NCBI RefSeq assembly: GCF_003940805.1
Contig: NZ_CP034328.1
Coordinates: 372,001-436,000 of the forward strand
Source: Tabrizicola piscis
GTDB lineage: Bacteria > Pseudomonadota > Alphaproteobacteria > Rhodobacterales > Rhodobacteraceae
DNA: 64,000 nt
Direction of reading: 5' to 3'
Part shown: piece by piece, positions 56,238 through 64,000 of the stretch
Layout of the letters: each line of letters opens with the position of its first letter
How positions within the stretch are numbered: the first letter of the stretch is position 1
Notes under the pieces: generated by a model
What the model was told of the DNA's origin: nothing
Seen by the model: only the letters and a program-made list of their open reading frames with translations
The model's database searches: none
Program-made: the position numbers and the translations under genes

Positions 56238-57227
56238 ATGTTTGTCTTGAAGATACTTGTGGTTGATGACGACAGCTTTATCCTTGAGCTTGTCCCATTG
56301 CTCATCGCACAAATCGGAACTCATGAAGTGATCCTTGCCCAATCCGGCAGTGATGCGCTGAGCGTCATCAAGGTGGCAACTGTGCCGTTTGACTGCTTCT
56401 TTTTCGATATCCAGATGCCCGGGATGGATGGTATTGAACTGTGTCAGACCGTCAGGCAACTGCGAGACTATCGGCACACTCCGATTATCATGCTGACAGC
56501 AATGACGGAAAAGTCGTTCATTGACCGGGCCTTTTTGGCCGGTGCGACAGACTATGCCACCAAGCCTTTCGATATGGTCGAACTGCGGGCGCGGCTTAAC
56601 ATGGCCGAGCAGCTTGTACAGAAGGGCAATGAAGCGGCGGCCTCGGACGATGCCTACACCGCACAACCATCGAATACCGAGGCTCCAGAGCCAGAGGGCA
56701 CGGACGCCCTTCAGATCACCGGTCTGGACACCATCCTAGGCATAACGGCGCTTGGCAACTATCTCAAGGCGCTGTCAGCCAGTGGTCAACTCAGCTCTCA
56801 GGTTTTTGCAATGGCGGCCGAGGGCTTTGCTGGCATCGAGGCGCGCGCGAGTATCGCCGAACGAACTTACTTTATTGCAGAGATTGTTCGCGCCATCCAT
56901 GCGGTGCTGCAACCCTATGGCTATTTGATGGCTCATTTCCAACCGGGAATTTTCATCTGCATCTCCAATTGCGCCGTGACACTTGATCCTGAAGCGGTGG
57001 AAGGTGACGTGCAATCCTTGCTTGATGAAAGCAACTGTGTCTTTGACTCGGGTTCTCCGATGGAGGTTGACATCGCCATGGGACCCCCGATTCAGCCAGG
57101 TCTTGTCGGAACCCTTGGGATTGATGCGTTTTTCGAACGCGTTGTGTCACGGGCCAAAGCAAGAGCGGTCGCCAAGGCAAGCTTGCAACGGCAACCGAAT
57201 ATTCGGCTTGTCCCCAAGATCCCATGA
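56238..57227 (+). CDS. Response regulator with probable degenerate GGDEF output domain
   Basis: A 329-residue protein. The receiver domain (residues 1-120) has the acidic pocket DDD at 10-12, phosphoacceptor D57 (FFFDIQMPGMDG) and the conserved Lys in ATKPFD. The C-terminal half (residues 170-329) has a layout like GGDEF domains: a helix before YLMAHFQPGIFICIS, where RxGGDEF would be, and a late FFERVVSRAKARAVAKA, like the ADxALYxAK helix. The GGDEF residues themselves are missing, so it is unlikely to make c-di-GMP. The ATG at 56238 gives the receiver N-terminus. Likely partner: the divergent kinase. Confidence 0.85.
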   Translation: MFVLKILVVDDDSFILELVPLLIAQIGTHEVILAQSGSDALSVIKVATVPFDCFFFDIQMPGMDGIELCQTVRQLRDYRHTPIIMLTAMTEKSFIDRAFLAGATDYATKPFDMVELRARLNMAEQLVQKGNEAAASDDAYTAQPSNTEAPEPEGTDALQITGLDTILGITALGNYLKALSASGQLSSQVFAMAAEGFAGIEARASIAERTYFIAEIVRAIHAVLQPYGYLMAHFQPGIFICISNCAVTLDPEAVEGDVQSLLDESNCVFDSGSPMEVDIAMGPPIQPGLVGTLGIDAFFERVVSRAKARAVAKASLQRQPNIRLVPKIP

Positions 57228-57292
57228 TCTAGGGGACTGCCCCGGTCATTGGTGGTCTTTTCGATCCGGAGGTGTTTTTAGGCCAATACCGG

Positions 57293-57367
57293 TCAACGTA
57301 GGCCGAAGAACGCCAAGACCGCCCCTACAACCACGACCAGTCCTACAATATAGATGATGTTGTTCAT
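57293..57367 (-). CDS. 24-residue single-pass membrane protein
   Basis: The sequence begins MNNIIYIVGLVVVVGAVLAF and ends with FGLR: one membrane helix with a tiny charged tail. The site AAGGGAAG lies about seven bases before the ATG. I recall near-identical short proteins of this MNNIIYIVGL type in other proteobacteria, often beside stress genes. It is too short for routine gene callers. Confidence 0.72.
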   Translation of the reverse strand: MNNIIYIVGLVVVVGAVLAFFGLR

Positions 57368-57549
57368 CGGAACTTCCCTTTGGGTAGAGTTTCATGACTT
57401 CAATTCATGTAAATGGTGAACGCCCTCACGGCCGCTTCGGTTCCACGCAGCTTTCCCCTTCACAGGTCGCATCGATGCCACTTACGCAAAGGCGACCCCT
57501 TGACCGCAGGGTTTAAACATCCATATACCATCCACAAGGATGGTGCATC

Positions 57550-57966
57550 ATGGAACAAGCACTCTCTCTGCGTGCGCTGCCACCAGACAGCGAAAAGCTG
57601 ACGATCAATCTGGGCTACGTCGACCTTGGTCGTATCGAACTTCTGGTGCAGGAAGGGTTTTACGCCAACCGCAGCGACTTTATCCGTGCCGCGATCCGTC
57701 GGCAGCTTGACCTGCATGGCGACGTCATCGGTGTCACGATCGAGCGCCATACGCTTGACCTGGGGCTGCGCGACTACACCCGGTCCGACCTGGAGGCTTG
57801 TCTGGCCGCAAACGAGATGCTGCACATAAAAATCGTTGGGCTGGTCCGCATAGCAGCGGATGTGCCCCCCGACCTCGCCCGTGCGACGATCGGCTCTATC
57901 ACTGTCCTCGGCGGCCTGCAGGCTTCGGCCGAGGTCAAGAAAATTCTCGCCGATCGTATTCGGTAG
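57550..57966 (+). CDS. CopG-type ribbon-helix-helix regulator
   Basis: A 138-residue protein with an RHH segment (KLTINLGYVDLGRIELLVQEG, then YANRSDFIRAAIRRQLD), as in CopG/NikR-type DNA-binding proteins, and a C-terminal part resembling a small ligand-binding or NikR-like domain (LHIKIVGLVRIAADVPPD). It precedes the esterase by 18 bases and probably regulates it. No metal-ligand set like that of NikR is evident. Confidence 0.82.
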   Translation: MEQALSLRALPPDSEKLTINLGYVDLGRIELLVQEGFYANRSDFIRAAIRRQLDLHGDVIGVTIERHTLDLGLRDYTRSDLEACLAANEMLHIKIVGLVRIAADVPPDLARATIGSITVLGGLQASAEVKKILADRIR

Positions 57967-57984
57967 CAATCAAAGGACGACACC

Positions 57985-59073
57985 ATGAAAATCTTCAACG
58001 CGCGCTCATTGGGCGCAGCGGTACGGCAGATGCGTGCGGCGTCCTCGGCTTCGAACTATGCCAATGACCTTGTGCAGCGGACACTTGCCGTTCACGGGCT
58101 TGCCTCGGGCCCGATCGCCGCGACACCCGGAAGCATGCCTGACGCTGCCAAGCCAAAAGCGCGGGTGGCGCGTCCTGCTGCAAAGACGGCAAGATCCCGC
58201 AGCAGCACCACCCTTCCGGCCGGTGCCACGTTCGTCGAGGATCAGTTTTCCTGTGCCGAGGGCACGCGGCGGTTTCTGACCTATCTGCCGGCGTCAGCGA
58301 CCGATGGCCTTCAGGGGCTGGTCGTCATGCTGCATGGGTGCACACAGACGCCCGAAGACTTTGCCGCTGGGACGCGGATGAACGAACTGGCGGAAGCGCA
58401 TCGCCTTGTGATCGTCTATCCTCATCAGTCGCGTGGCGAGAACGCCCAGTCCTGCTGGAACTGGTTCCGGCGGGGCGATCAGCGCCGCGAGCGGGGCGAG
58501 CCCGCGATCTTGTCCGGCGTGGCCGCAAGCGTCGCCAGCCGTCACGACATTCCCAAAGACAAGGTTTTTGTCGCCGGGCTTTCTGCCGGTGGGGCGATGG
58601 CGGCAATTCTGGGCGAGACCTACCCAGATGTTTTTGCAGCGATAGGCGTACATTCGGGGCTGCCGGTCGAGTCTGCCAAGGACGTTCCATCCGCCTTCGC
58701 CGCGATGTCGGGCAATCCGATGCAACGCATGTCCACGAAGAAAACCCCGGCCGCGCGCACCATCGTGTTGCACGGATTGTCCGACGGCACTGTGCATCCC
58801 GGGAACGGCCACGAGATCGTGCGGCAGGCACTGGATCAAGGTCCAGATCAGACGATACAGACAGAGGAGCGCAGCAAGGCCAATGGGCGCAGCTATGCGC
58901 GCATCGTCACCTCGGACGCTGACGGAGCGTCACTTGTCGAGCATTGGGAAATCGAAGGTCTGGGCCACGCCTGGTCCGGCGGATCACGCGCCGGAAGTTA
59001 CACTGACCCGACGGGGCCAGACGCCAGCGCCGAGATGATCCGGTTCTTTCTGGGTGGAGATCAACAGCGTTGA
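57985..59073 (+). CDS. PHA depolymerase-like esterase
   Basis: A 362-residue alpha/beta hydrolase of the esterase_phb group. It has the oxyanion motif VVMLHGCTQTPEDFAAGTRM, nucleophile elbow GLSAGGAM, the NWFRRGDQRRERGE segment typical of this family and a late His region HAWSGGS. The N-terminal 90 residues are Ala/Arg-rich without an obvious signal peptide. It is translated after the RHH regulator. It could cleave intracellular polyhydroxyalkanoate or another ester; the substrate is not shown. Confidence 0.87.
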   Translation: MKIFNARSLGAAVRQMRAASSASNYANDLVQRTLAVHGLASGPIAATPGSMPDAAKPKARVARPAAKTARSRSSTTLPAGATFVEDQFSCAEGTRRFLTYLPASATDGLQGLVVMLHGCTQTPEDFAAGTRMNELAEAHRLVIVYPHQSRGENAQSCWNWFRRGDQRRERGEPAILSGVAASVASRHDIPKDKVFVAGLSAGGAMAAILGETYPDVFAAIGVHSGLPVESAKDVPSAFAAMSGNPMQRMSTKKTPAARTIVLHGLSDGTVHPGNGHEIVRQALDQGPDQTIQTEERSKANGRSYARIVTSDADGASLVEHWEIEGLGHAWSGGSRAGSYTDPTGPDASAEMIRFFLGGDQQR

Positions 59074-59258
59074 TCCTTGCGGCCCGGCGGATCGGTCCCG
59101 CTGCAATGGGACCCTCGGGCGCGGGGCAATGGCTGGTGCGAGGATCGGGGAACCGGCAACATACCCGGTTGCACCCATTGGATGGTTGACCTACCGCAGG
59201 CAGATGCCGCGCCAAGTGTTGCACGCCGTGTCCATCCTGATGCAGGAGGCTGAACCGC

Positions 59259-60527
59259 ATGTCTGAAGCCGGTGGCTTTTACGAACTCGCCGAAATCCAT
59301 GTGCTTATGGCGGCGCTGGGTGGGTCCATGTTCGTGGCCTACCTTCTGCCGCGTCTCAAGTTCCTGCGGGGAGCGTCCTCGGCTGCCATCCTCATGATCC
59401 TTGGCTTGGTCACGTTCCTTGTCATCCCGGGCATGCCTGCTGCGCCGGATCCGACCGTTTCACCGCGCTTGTGGGAGATCACGAGCGAGATCGCCGTCAT
59501 CATCGTGCTTTTTGCCACCGGGCTTAGGATCGACAATGTCAGCAGCTGGCGACGCTGGCGACCGACTGTCCAGCTGCTGCTGATCGCGATGCCACTGACG
59601 ATTGCAGCCGTGGCCTTTCTGGGTTGGGCAATCGCCGGAATGACCGTGGCGGGCGCAGTTCTGCTTGGCGCAGTCTTGTCGCCCACGGACCCGGTCCTTG
59701 CCGGAGATGTTCAAGTGGGGCCCCCGCGCCAAGGCAACGAACATCCGGTCCGGTTCACACTGACTGCCGAAGCTGGCCTGAATGACGGCCTCGCGTTTCC
59801 CTTCGTCTACCTTGGTTTGATTCTGGCCGCCCAAGGTTCAGACCCATCGCCTTGGCTTCTGGATTGGGTCCTGCGCGATGTGATCTATCGCATCGCCGTT
59901 GGTGCGGCAGGTGGTGCGCTGATCGGATGGTTGCTTGGACATGCGCTGTTTTCTTCATGGGGCAGCACTGCCATTGAAAAGAGCGGGCCAGGGGTGCTGG
60001 CCCTTGGGTCGGTCCTCTTGTGCTACGGGATCGTTGAGCTGACCGAAGGCTACGGCTTCATCGGCGCGTTCGCCGCAGGCCTGATGTGCCGCCGCGTGCA
60101 AGAAAAGCACCACTTTCACAACCGCCTGCATGACTTCAGCGAAGCGGCGGAGCATGCGCTGACCGCTGTCCTGCTGCTCTTTCTTGGTAGCCTGTTGCCG
60201 TCCCTTTGGCCGGTCCTTGACTGGCAGCACAGTTTGATCGGGTTCGGGCTGCTGTTTGTCATCCGGCCCGTCGTTGGCTGGCTGGCCTTGTGGGGTACTG
60301 GCATGACGTCCGGCGACCGGCTGATCGTTGGCTTCTTCGGCGTTCGTGGGATCGGATCGATCTACTATGTCGGATATGCGACCGGGCATATGGAGTTCAT
60401 CAACGAAAGCCAGTTGTGGGCGCTGGTCACCTACACGATCTTTGCCTCGGCAATTCTGCATGGAGCGACGAGTTTTCTGGTCGATCGCTATGCCTCGAAA
60501 TCGGTGGACAAGACCGCGTCCCACTAG
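59259..60527 (+). CDS. Cation/H+ antiporter (CPA1/NhaP type)
   Basis: A 422-residue membrane protein with about twelve hydrophobic segments. It has the TDP motif (LSPTDPVLAGDVQ) and the ion-binding ND motif (AEAGLNDGLAFPFV), both typical of CPA1 electroneutral antiporters, and a late conserved Arg (FFGVRGIGSIYY). It may exchange Na+ or K+ for H+. It lies between the esterase and secDF on the same strand. Confidence 0.9.
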   Translation: MSEAGGFYELAEIHVLMAALGGSMFVAYLLPRLKFLRGASSAAILMILGLVTFLVIPGMPAAPDPTVSPRLWEITSEIAVIIVLFATGLRIDNVSSWRRWRPTVQLLLIAMPLTIAAVAFLGWAIAGMTVAGAVLLGAVLSPTDPVLAGDVQVGPPRQGNEHPVRFTLTAEAGLNDGLAFPFVYLGLILAAQGSDPSPWLLDWVLRDVIYRIAVGAAGGALIGWLLGHALFSSWGSTAIEKSGPGVLALGSVLLCYGIVELTEGYGFIGAFAAGLMCRRVQEKHHFHNRLHDFSEAAEHALTAVLLLFLGSLLPSLWPVLDWQHSLIGFGLLFVIRPVVGWLALWGTGMTSGDRLIVGFFGVRGIGSIYYVGYATGHMEFINESQLWALVTYTIFASAILHGATSFLVDRYASKSVDKTASH

Positions 60528-60701
60528 CGGGACATGTGGTTCAGCTTGGCCTTTGTCTGCGTTCTTCATTCACGCTGCGCGTGAGGGGAGCGGAGGAAGC
60601 TTAGGCTGAGCCGCTCAGGTTCCCTTCCGAATGCCGCACCGGGTGGAGGAGCGTGCAGCTTTGGCGTTGCCTCGCCTCACGCAGGATGAGATAGTGCCCG
60701 A

Positions 60702-61076
60702 ATGCAGGCGCGCGCATCATACGGCCTAAACCGCAGCCGAACCTCGGCAGTGCTGGCGCTGTTTCTTGCGCTTTTGCTGGTTTCGTTCACCGCACAGTCA
60801 CACGCCAGAGAGCAGCAACTTCAGGCTGCGTTTTCAAGCCTTGCCGCCTTGCAAGGTGCAGAGCCTCAGGCCATTCTTTCCTCTGCCGGGAAGATCAAGC
60901 GGGCGGCTGATTTCAGGCATGCGGGCGATCCGGTTGATGTGGCAATTGACCGTGCCCCCCACCATTCGTTCGGTCCGGGCAGGCCACGATCGCCCTGGGT
61001 GCAACCGATGCGCCCTGTATTGCGCGCGCGAACCTACGACCGGAACCCCACGCACCACCCTGTACCTGACCTTTGA
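60702..61076 (+). CDS. Possible small exported protein
   Basis: A 124-residue ORF with a plausible signal peptide (SAVLALFLALLLVSFTAQSHA) followed by Ala/Gln-rich sequence and a Pro/His/Arg-rich tail of low coding quality. The tail could be out of frame. No family recognised; weak candidate. Confidence 0.3.
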   Translation: MQARASYGLNRSRTSAVLALFLALLLVSFTAQSHAREQQLQAAFSSLAALQGAEPQAILSSAGKIKRAADFRHAGDPVDVAIDRAPHHSFGPGRPRSPWVQPMRPVLRARTYDRNPTHHPVPDL

Positions 61077-61241
61077 TGCGTCCGGCCTGCGCCTTGGCGC
61101 GGCCGCCCCCTGTCCCCAAGAAGCATGACACCGCGCACCCGGTAACCCGGGGCGCAGCCAAGTGCGTTGGGGATCACCCAGCTGCAACAATCCCCGGCAC
61201 CTGACGCGCCAAGCAGCGCGCGGCCGGGTCAAGGATAGGTC

Positions 61242-63872
61242 ATGTCAAACTCCATCTTCTGGAAACGCCTCTTCATTTGGGGCGTCTGTCTTTGGGGCAT
61301 CCTCTTTGCCCTGCCCAACGCGTTCTACCCGGTGGTGGAACGCCACAATGACGCCGCAGCCCTTCTCGCCGAAACCGGCACGCTTCCGGCGGCTGCTGAG
61401 GGCGACCTTGCAGCCTGGCCGAATTGGCTGCCGGCCAGTTTGGTCAATCTCGGTCTCGACCTTCGAGGCGGGGCGCATCTGCTCGCCGAGGTCCATGTCG
61501 AGGATGTACACGCCGCGCGGATGGAGGTGCTTTGGCCGCAAGTGCGCGATGCCTTGATCGAGCAGCGCGATCAGGTCGGCAGCATCAGCCGCGTGTCCGC
61601 CGCGCCGGGCGAATTGCGTCTGACAATCGGAAGTCCCGAAAATCTTGCGGTGGCCATTTCTGCGGTCCGTGCTTTGTCTGCGCCTGTCGTCAGCTTGACC
61701 TCGGGTGGCCAGTCAGACTTTGAAGTTTCCGGCACGAGCGACACGTTGACAGTTCGTCTGTCGGATGCCGAAAAAAAGGCCTCGGACGAACGCACGCTTC
61801 AACAGTCGCTTGAGATCATCCGTCGTCGCGTTGATGAGGTCGGAACGCGCGAGCCCACGATCATGCGGCAAGGGGAGGACCGTATCCTGATCCAGGTGCC
61901 GGGCATCGGCTCGGCTGCCGAGCTGAAGTCGCTGATTGGTACGACGGCACAGTTGACGTTCCATCCAGTCCTTGGCCGCGCTGCCAGCGCCGAGGGCGGG
62001 GGCAAGCCCGGTGATCTCGTCCTGCCCTCATCAGAAGAACCGGGGCTTTACTACATCCTGGACCGCAATCCCGTGGTCAGCGGAGAGAACCTTGTGGATG
62101 CGCAGCCTGCATTCGATCAGAACAATCGCGCAGCGGTCAGCTTCCGTTTTGATCCGTCAGGCGCGCGGGCATTCGGCGACTATACGGCCGCCAACATCGG
62201 TCGTCCCTTCGCCATTGTGCTGGATGACGAGGTGATCTCGGCACCCGTGATCCAAAGCCATATTCCGGGCGGGTCGGGGATCATTACTGGCCAATTTTCG
62301 GTGGAGGAGTCGACCGAACTTGCCGTTCTTCTACGGGCGGGCGCTCTTCCAGCGGCAATGACCTTTCTGGAAGAGCGGACGATCGGGCCGGAACTTGGCG
62401 CCGACAGCATCGAGGCCGGCAAACGCGCGGCCGTGATCGGGATGGCGGCTGTGCTGACCTTCATGATCGCCTGCTATGGCGGCTTTGGTCTGATGGCGAA
62501 CCTCGCGCTGGCGCTGAACATGGGCCTTTTGCTGGCGGTTCTATCCGTGCTGGGCGCGACCCTGACGCTTCCAGGGATCGCGGGCATCGTCCTGACAATG
62601 GGCATGGCGGTAGATGCCAACGTTCTTATCTTCGAGCGCATCCGCGAAGAACTGCGGGACGGCAGGACCGCGCGGCGTGCCATCGATCTGGGTTTCGACA
62701 AGGCGTTTTCCGCGATCATGGATAGCAACGTGACGGGCCTTCTGACCGCACTGATCATGTTTGCCGTAGGCTCCGGCGCCGTGCGGGGCTTTGCCGTGAC
62801 GCTTGGCCTCGGCATCCTGACGTCAATGTTCACCGCGGTCTATGTGACCCGTCTGATCATTGACACATGGATGCGTTGGAAGCGGCCAGACTCCATCAGC
62901 TTGAAGGGCTTCATCAAGCTTGCACCCGACCACACGACGATCGACTTCTTTCGTGCCCAATGGCTTACCTTCGGGGCCTCTGCTGCTGCGGTTGTGGCGT
63001 CGCTTCTTCTGGTCGCGACGCTTGGTCTGAACTTCGGTATCGACTTCAAGGGCGGCACCACAATCCGTGCGGAATCGACAGAGACAGTTGATGTCGGTGT
63101 CTACCGGGACGCATTGTCAGGACTTTCGCTCGGCGATGTTTCGATCACCGAGGTTTTCGATCCAAGCTTCCAGCCCGATCAGCATGTGGTGTCCATCCGG
63201 ATCGAGGCCCAGGAGGGCGCCGAGGCGCTGGCTCCTGAAGCTATTTCCAGGGTTGAGGCCGCAATCCAGGCCGTAGACCCAGCCGCTGCCTTCACTGCCG
63301 TGGAGTCGGTAGGACCAAAGGTTTCGGAAGAGCTGATATGGCTGGCATTTGCGGCTGTCGGTGCGGGGGCGGCGGGCATTCTGGTCTATGTCTGGATGCG
63401 TTTCGAATGGCAGTTCGCCTTGGGAACGGTGGCCGCTCTTATACATGACGTGGTCGTTACCGTCGGCATCTTCGCACTTTTGGGTCTGAAGTTCGATCTG
63501 ACAATCGTGGCAGCGTTACTTACCATCCTTGGCTATTCGGTGAATGACACCGTGGTGATCTTCGACCGGCTGCGGGAGAACCTGGCCAAGTACAAAGCCA
63601 CTCCGCTCCGGGATCTGATGAACCTGTCTGCCAATGAGACGCTGAGCCGGACACTCATGACAGCCATGACAACGCTGCTGGCTCTTGTCGTTCTCCTGAT
63701 TTTTGGCGGTGATGTCATCCGGGGATTTGTCTTCGCAATGCTGCTGGGGGTCATCCTTGGAACGTGGTCCACGCTTTACGTTGCCAAGAACATCGTCCTG
63801 TTTCTTGGGATCGACAGGACCGAGAAAAGCAAACTCGATGCAGACCATGAGTTTGCGAATGTAGACGCCTAA
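61242..63872 (+). CDS. secDF: Fused protein translocase subunit SecDF
   Basis: SecD and SecF use the proton gradient to help Sec-dependent export. Here both are one 876-residue protein. The SecD part has an N-terminal membrane helix, the motif NLGLDLRGGAHLL, periplasmic P1 domain and TM4 motif MAVDANVLIFERIREEL. After the linker (residue about 560), the SecF part has GLNFGIDFKGGTTI and GYSVNDTVVIFDRLRENL. Most alphaproteobacteria carry separate secD and secF beside yajC; this may be an added copy. The codon use is less GC-biased than in the first 50 kb. Confidence 0.94.
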   Translation: MSNSIFWKRLFIWGVCLWGILFALPNAFYPVVERHNDAAALLAETGTLPAAAEGDLAAWPNWLPASLVNLGLDLRGGAHLLAEVHVEDVHAARMEVLWPQVRDALIEQRDQVGSISRVSAAPGELRLTIGSPENLAVAISAVRALSAPVVSLTSGGQSDFEVSGTSDTLTVRLSDAEKKASDERTLQQSLEIIRRRVDEVGTREPTIMRQGEDRILIQVPGIGSAAELKSLIGTTAQLTFHPVLGRAASAEGGGKPGDLVLPSSEEPGLYYILDRNPVVSGENLVDAQPAFDQNNRAAVSFRFDPSGARAFGDYTAANIGRPFAIVLDDEVISAPVIQSHIPGGSGIITGQFSVEESTELAVLLRAGALPAAMTFLEERTIGPELGADSIEAGKRAAVIGMAAVLTFMIACYGGFGLMANLALALNMGLLLAVLSVLGATLTLPGIAGIVLTMGMAVDANVLIFERIREELRDGRTARRAIDLGFDKAFSAIMDSNVTGLLTALIMFAVGSGAVRGFAVTLGLGILTSMFTAVYVTRLIIDTWMRWKRPDSISLKGFIKLAPDHTTIDFFRAQWLTFGASAAAVVASLLLVATLGLNFGIDFKGGTTIRAESTETVDVGVYRDALSGLSLGDVSITEVFDPSFQPDQHVVSIRIEAQEGAEALAPEAISRVEAAIQAVDPAAAFTAVESVGPKVSEELIWLAFAAVGAGAAGILVYVWMRFEWQFALGTVAALIHDVVVTVGIFALLGLKFDLTIVAALLTILGYSVNDTVVIFDRLRENLAKYKATPLRDLMNLSANETLSRTLMTAMTTLLALVVLLIFGGDVIRGFVFAMLLGVILGTWSTLYVAKNIVLFLGIDRTEKSKLDADHEFANVDA

Positions 63873-63878
63873 AAGCTT

Positions 63879-63928
63879 CGGCACCGATCGGATCTGGTCG
63901 GTGCCGACACCCCCTGCAAAGGGGTGTC
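63879..63928. terminator. Two hairpins after secDF
   Basis: CGGCACCGA ... TCGGTGCCG (63879-63887/63898-63906) is followed by GACACCCC-TGCAAA-type loop-GGGGTGTC (63906-63928). They follow the secDF stop within ten bases. Neither has a long T run. Confidence 0.5.
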
Positions 63929-64000
63929 AGACGGATGCGAACCAGTCTGCGTGGCCCCTGCCCCCCTTACCGATTGGGCAGCGCAAGATCGGCGGTGGGG

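Noticed and set aside
50570..64000. Integration site at the tRNA-Gln 3' end
   Set aside because: No second copy of the tRNA 3' sequence and no integrase were found within the window; the far end could lie outside.
1..64000. CRISPR array, phage or complete insertion sequence
   Set aside because: No regularly spaced repeats, transposase, capsid or integrase sequence was seen.
63929..64000. Start or end of another gene at the right edge
   Set aside because: The 72 bases left are too short to support any reading; nothing recognisable on either strand.

Overview
This window is high-GC chromosomal DNA from a member of the Rhodobacterales (Rhodobacteraceae/Paracoccaceae, a Rhodobacter-, Gemmobacter- or Tabrizicola-like organism). 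The evidence is the block dusB(nifR3)-ntrB-ntrC-ntrY-ntrX-trkA-trkH-hfq-hflX, a fused IspDF, an NtrC without the GAFTGA loop as described for Rhodobacter capsulatus, a DUF6456/DUF6477 gene pair, and a dispersed intergenic repeat built around TTTTCCAAATACTCC that I recognise from this family. Gene assignments rest on reading the translations and motifs; no database search was run.

Layout. 1-12.0 kb (minus strand): a nitrogen-regulation operon followed by K+ uptake (trkA, trkH), hfq and a truncated hflX. The ntrC reading frame is broken by a run of eight G. 12.2-14.3 kb (plus): ispDF, pgpA, pncC, overlapping. 14.3-20.8 kb: PHB-depolymerase-like esterase, RatA/COQ10-like protein, hpt, a small membrane protein, a dihaem cytochrome, a small conserved protein, lipA, a LysE exporter and a DUF6456 regulator. 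20.9-25.3 kb: DUF6477 protein, an MttB-family methyltransferase without pyrrolysine, guaA, a nitroreductase. 25.4-32.4 kb (plus): secreted protein, EamA transporter, outer-membrane beta-barrel, P-loop ATPase, metA (acetyl-CoA type), alpha/beta hydrolase, PPK2 and a frameshifted TetR gene. 32.6-35.4 kb (minus): potABC without its binding protein. 35.5-37.7 kb: small ORF, a MocR regulator and a divergent DUF1127 gene with a candidate operator between them. 37.7-41.7 kb: two OafA-type acyltransferases in tandem. 41.7-44.5 kb: rpsI, rplM, an SseB-like protein and a uracil-DNA glycosylase. 44.5-49.1 kb (plus): an atypical NhaA, then capsule export genes kpsT-kpsE and kdsA. 49.2-51.1 kb: a BaiN/HI0933 flavoprotein, tRNA-Gln(TTG) with its promoter, and a lipoprotein.

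From about 51.1 kb the sequence becomes accessory in character: looser spacing, visibly lower GC around 53.5-57.3 kb, and gene relics. It holds a glycosyltransferase-like gene, a possible relic of the adjacent lipoprotein gene, an ABM-domain monooxygenase, the frameshifted tail of a probable TPR-type cyclase, and a divergent CHASE-PAS histidine kinase/response regulator pair whose regulator ends in a probable degenerate GGDEF domain. Next come a 24-residue membrane protein, a ribbon-helix-helix regulator with a PHA-depolymerase-like esterase, a CPA1-type cation/H+ antiporter and a fused SecDF.

No CRISPR array, rRNA, integrase, transposase or complete mobile element was seen. Two genes (ntrC, tetR) each lack one base in a C/G homopolymer, so read-level confirmation should come before calling either a pseudogene.
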